Positions 62,824 through 64,000 of a stretch of DNA of 64,000 bases are shown one piece after another. Under the pieces are notes generated by a model. The model was not told where the DNA came from. It did not search any database and saw nothing but the letters and a program-made list of their open reading frames with translations. Position 1 is the stretch's first letter. Each line of letters starts with the position of its first letter. Origin of the DNA: Massilia sp. Bi118 (GTDB taxonomy: Bacteria; Pseudomonadota; Gammaproteobacteria; Burkholderiales; Burkholderiaceae_D); contig NZ_CAKKMV010000011.1 in NCBI RefSeq assembly GCF_918697865.1, positions 124,001 to 188,000 on the forward strand. Direction: 5' to 3'. Made by a program: the position numbers and the translations under genes.

Positions 62824-63248
62824 TCGGAGTCTGCGTCTTCGTCAGTATCGGCCGCGGCGGACTCGTCCACATAGTCAGCGGCGCGTGTGGCGTTGGCCTG
62901 GTCGATCAGGGCCGACATGGCGAGGCCGCGGGTGGTCGAGGTGTCGTGCAGGAAATGCAGCTGCGGCAGCGTGTGGATATGCAGGCGCTTGCCGAGCAGG
63001 TTGCGCAGGTAGCCGGAAGCCTTGTTCAGGCCTTCGAGGGTCTGCTTGATCTCGTCCGGGCTGTCCTTGAGCAGGGTGAACCAGATCTTCGCATGCGCGT
63101 AGTCCGGCGTCAGCTTGACTTCGCTGATGGTGACCATTCCCACGCGCGGATCCTTGAGCTCGTACGCGATGAGTTCCGACAAATCCTTCTGGATCTGGTC
63201 GGCCACGCGCAGGCCGCGCGATGGAATGCTTTTGCTATGTTTTGGCAT
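62820..63248 (-). CDS. rbfA: Ribosome-binding factor A
   Basis: 142 residues, KH-like fold. [20 protein letters not shown], then [19 protein letters not shown] and [19 protein letters not shown] are RbfA hallmarks. It helps 16S rRNA maturation. Between infB and truB as in most proteobacteria. The acidic tail is short. Confidence 0.96.
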   Translation of the reverse strand: MPKHSKSIPSRGLRVADQIQKDLSELIAYELKDPRVGMVTISEVKLTPDYAHAKIWFTLLKDSPDEIKQTLEGLNKASGYLRNLLGKRLHIHTLPQLHFLHDTSTTRGLAMSALIDQANATRAADYVDESAAADTDEDADSE

Positions 63249-63270
63249 ATTTTTTCGACAGCCTTTGATT

Positions 63271-63348
63271 CGTCATGCCCGCGCAGGCGGGAATCCAAGT
63301 TCGGTGGCGAATCGAAAAACTTGGGTTCCCGCCTGCGCGGGAACGACG
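63271..63348. repeat. REP-pair palindromic repeat, copy 4
   Basis: CGTCATGCCCGCGCAGGCGG on the left and CCGCCTGCGCGGGAACGACG on the right, with inner AATCCAAGTT and AACTTGGGTT. A full pair in the gap between infB and rbfA. Confidence 0.85.
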
Positions 63349-63361
63349 GGGTAACAAAAAC

Positions 63362-63408
63362 TTGGGGCCAGTGGTCCACGCCACATGGCGCGAGCCTCCT
63401 GACCCCAA
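63362..63408. repeat. Second dispersed palindrome, related to the flgF-flgG copy
   Basis: TTGGGGCCAG at the left and CTGACCCCAA at the right of a 27-base GC-rich middle. The outer bases match the repeat at 43249-43291 (TGGGGTCAG / CTGACCCCA) but the middle is unrelated. Next to the REP-pair copy 4. Confidence 0.65.
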
Positions 63409-63429
63409 ATGGTACTACCAAGCTAATAC

Positions 63430-64000
<571 letters not shown>

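Overview
The window is high-GC DNA. It looks like a chromosome segment of a betaproteobacterium of the Burkholderiales, most likely Oxalobacteraceae and Massilia-like. That placement is an inference from the infB-rbfA-truB-typA order, the general protein style and small palindromic repeat families; no database search was possible. Most of the sequence is densely coding. The recognisable palindromic repeats lie between or just before genes. No insertion sequence, prophage or CRISPR array was seen.

Layout. 1-8.4 kb is housekeeping: the end of a caspase/TPR protein, a KTSC protein, acetyl-CoA synthetase, a UPF0114 membrane protein, class I fumarase, glutamate racemase and tRNA-His with a clear promoter and terminator. 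Next come two apparently broken genes, an STY0301-like protein with a frameshift and a vanadium haloperoxidase interrupted by an in-frame TGA. A TonB-C-like protein, a chemoreceptor and dusA follow. At 13.9-18.1 kb an FkbM methyltransferase and a TPR/glycosyltransferase face a short flagellin gene. That pairing suggests flagellin modification.

18.1-49.7 kb is one nearly gapless flagellar locus: flhA-flhB-fliR-Q-P-N-M leftward; fliE-F-G-H-I-J-D-S-T-K-L, a sigma-28 factor, motA-motB, flgM-flgN and a free-standing muramidase rightward; flgA leftward; flgB to flgL and one unknown gene rightward. The order fliD-S-T-K-L-sigma-motA-motB, the order flhAB-fliRQPNM, a FliM without the CheY-binding N-terminus, a LafA-like flagellin and the absence of flhF, flhG, flhDC, fliO and che genes all fit a lateral (Flag-2 type) flagellum. 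It carries its own sigma factor and anti-sigma factor.

49.8-59.5 kb holds the least familiar material. A leftward operon encodes a periplasmic C39-type peptidase, two outer-membrane beta-barrels, a DUF2059-like protein and a protein with a type II secretion ATPase-like N-domain. A second leftward group of four secreted proteins lies beyond two AraC-type regulators. All four secreted proteins, and the MshEN-type protein, carry a motif of the type L-x-D-S-x-L-x-x-V-x-G-x-D-G. It resembles the double-glycine leaders cut by C39 peptidases. I read this as a candidate uncharacterised surface-protein export/processing system. The window ends with typA, truB, rbfA and the 3' part of infB.
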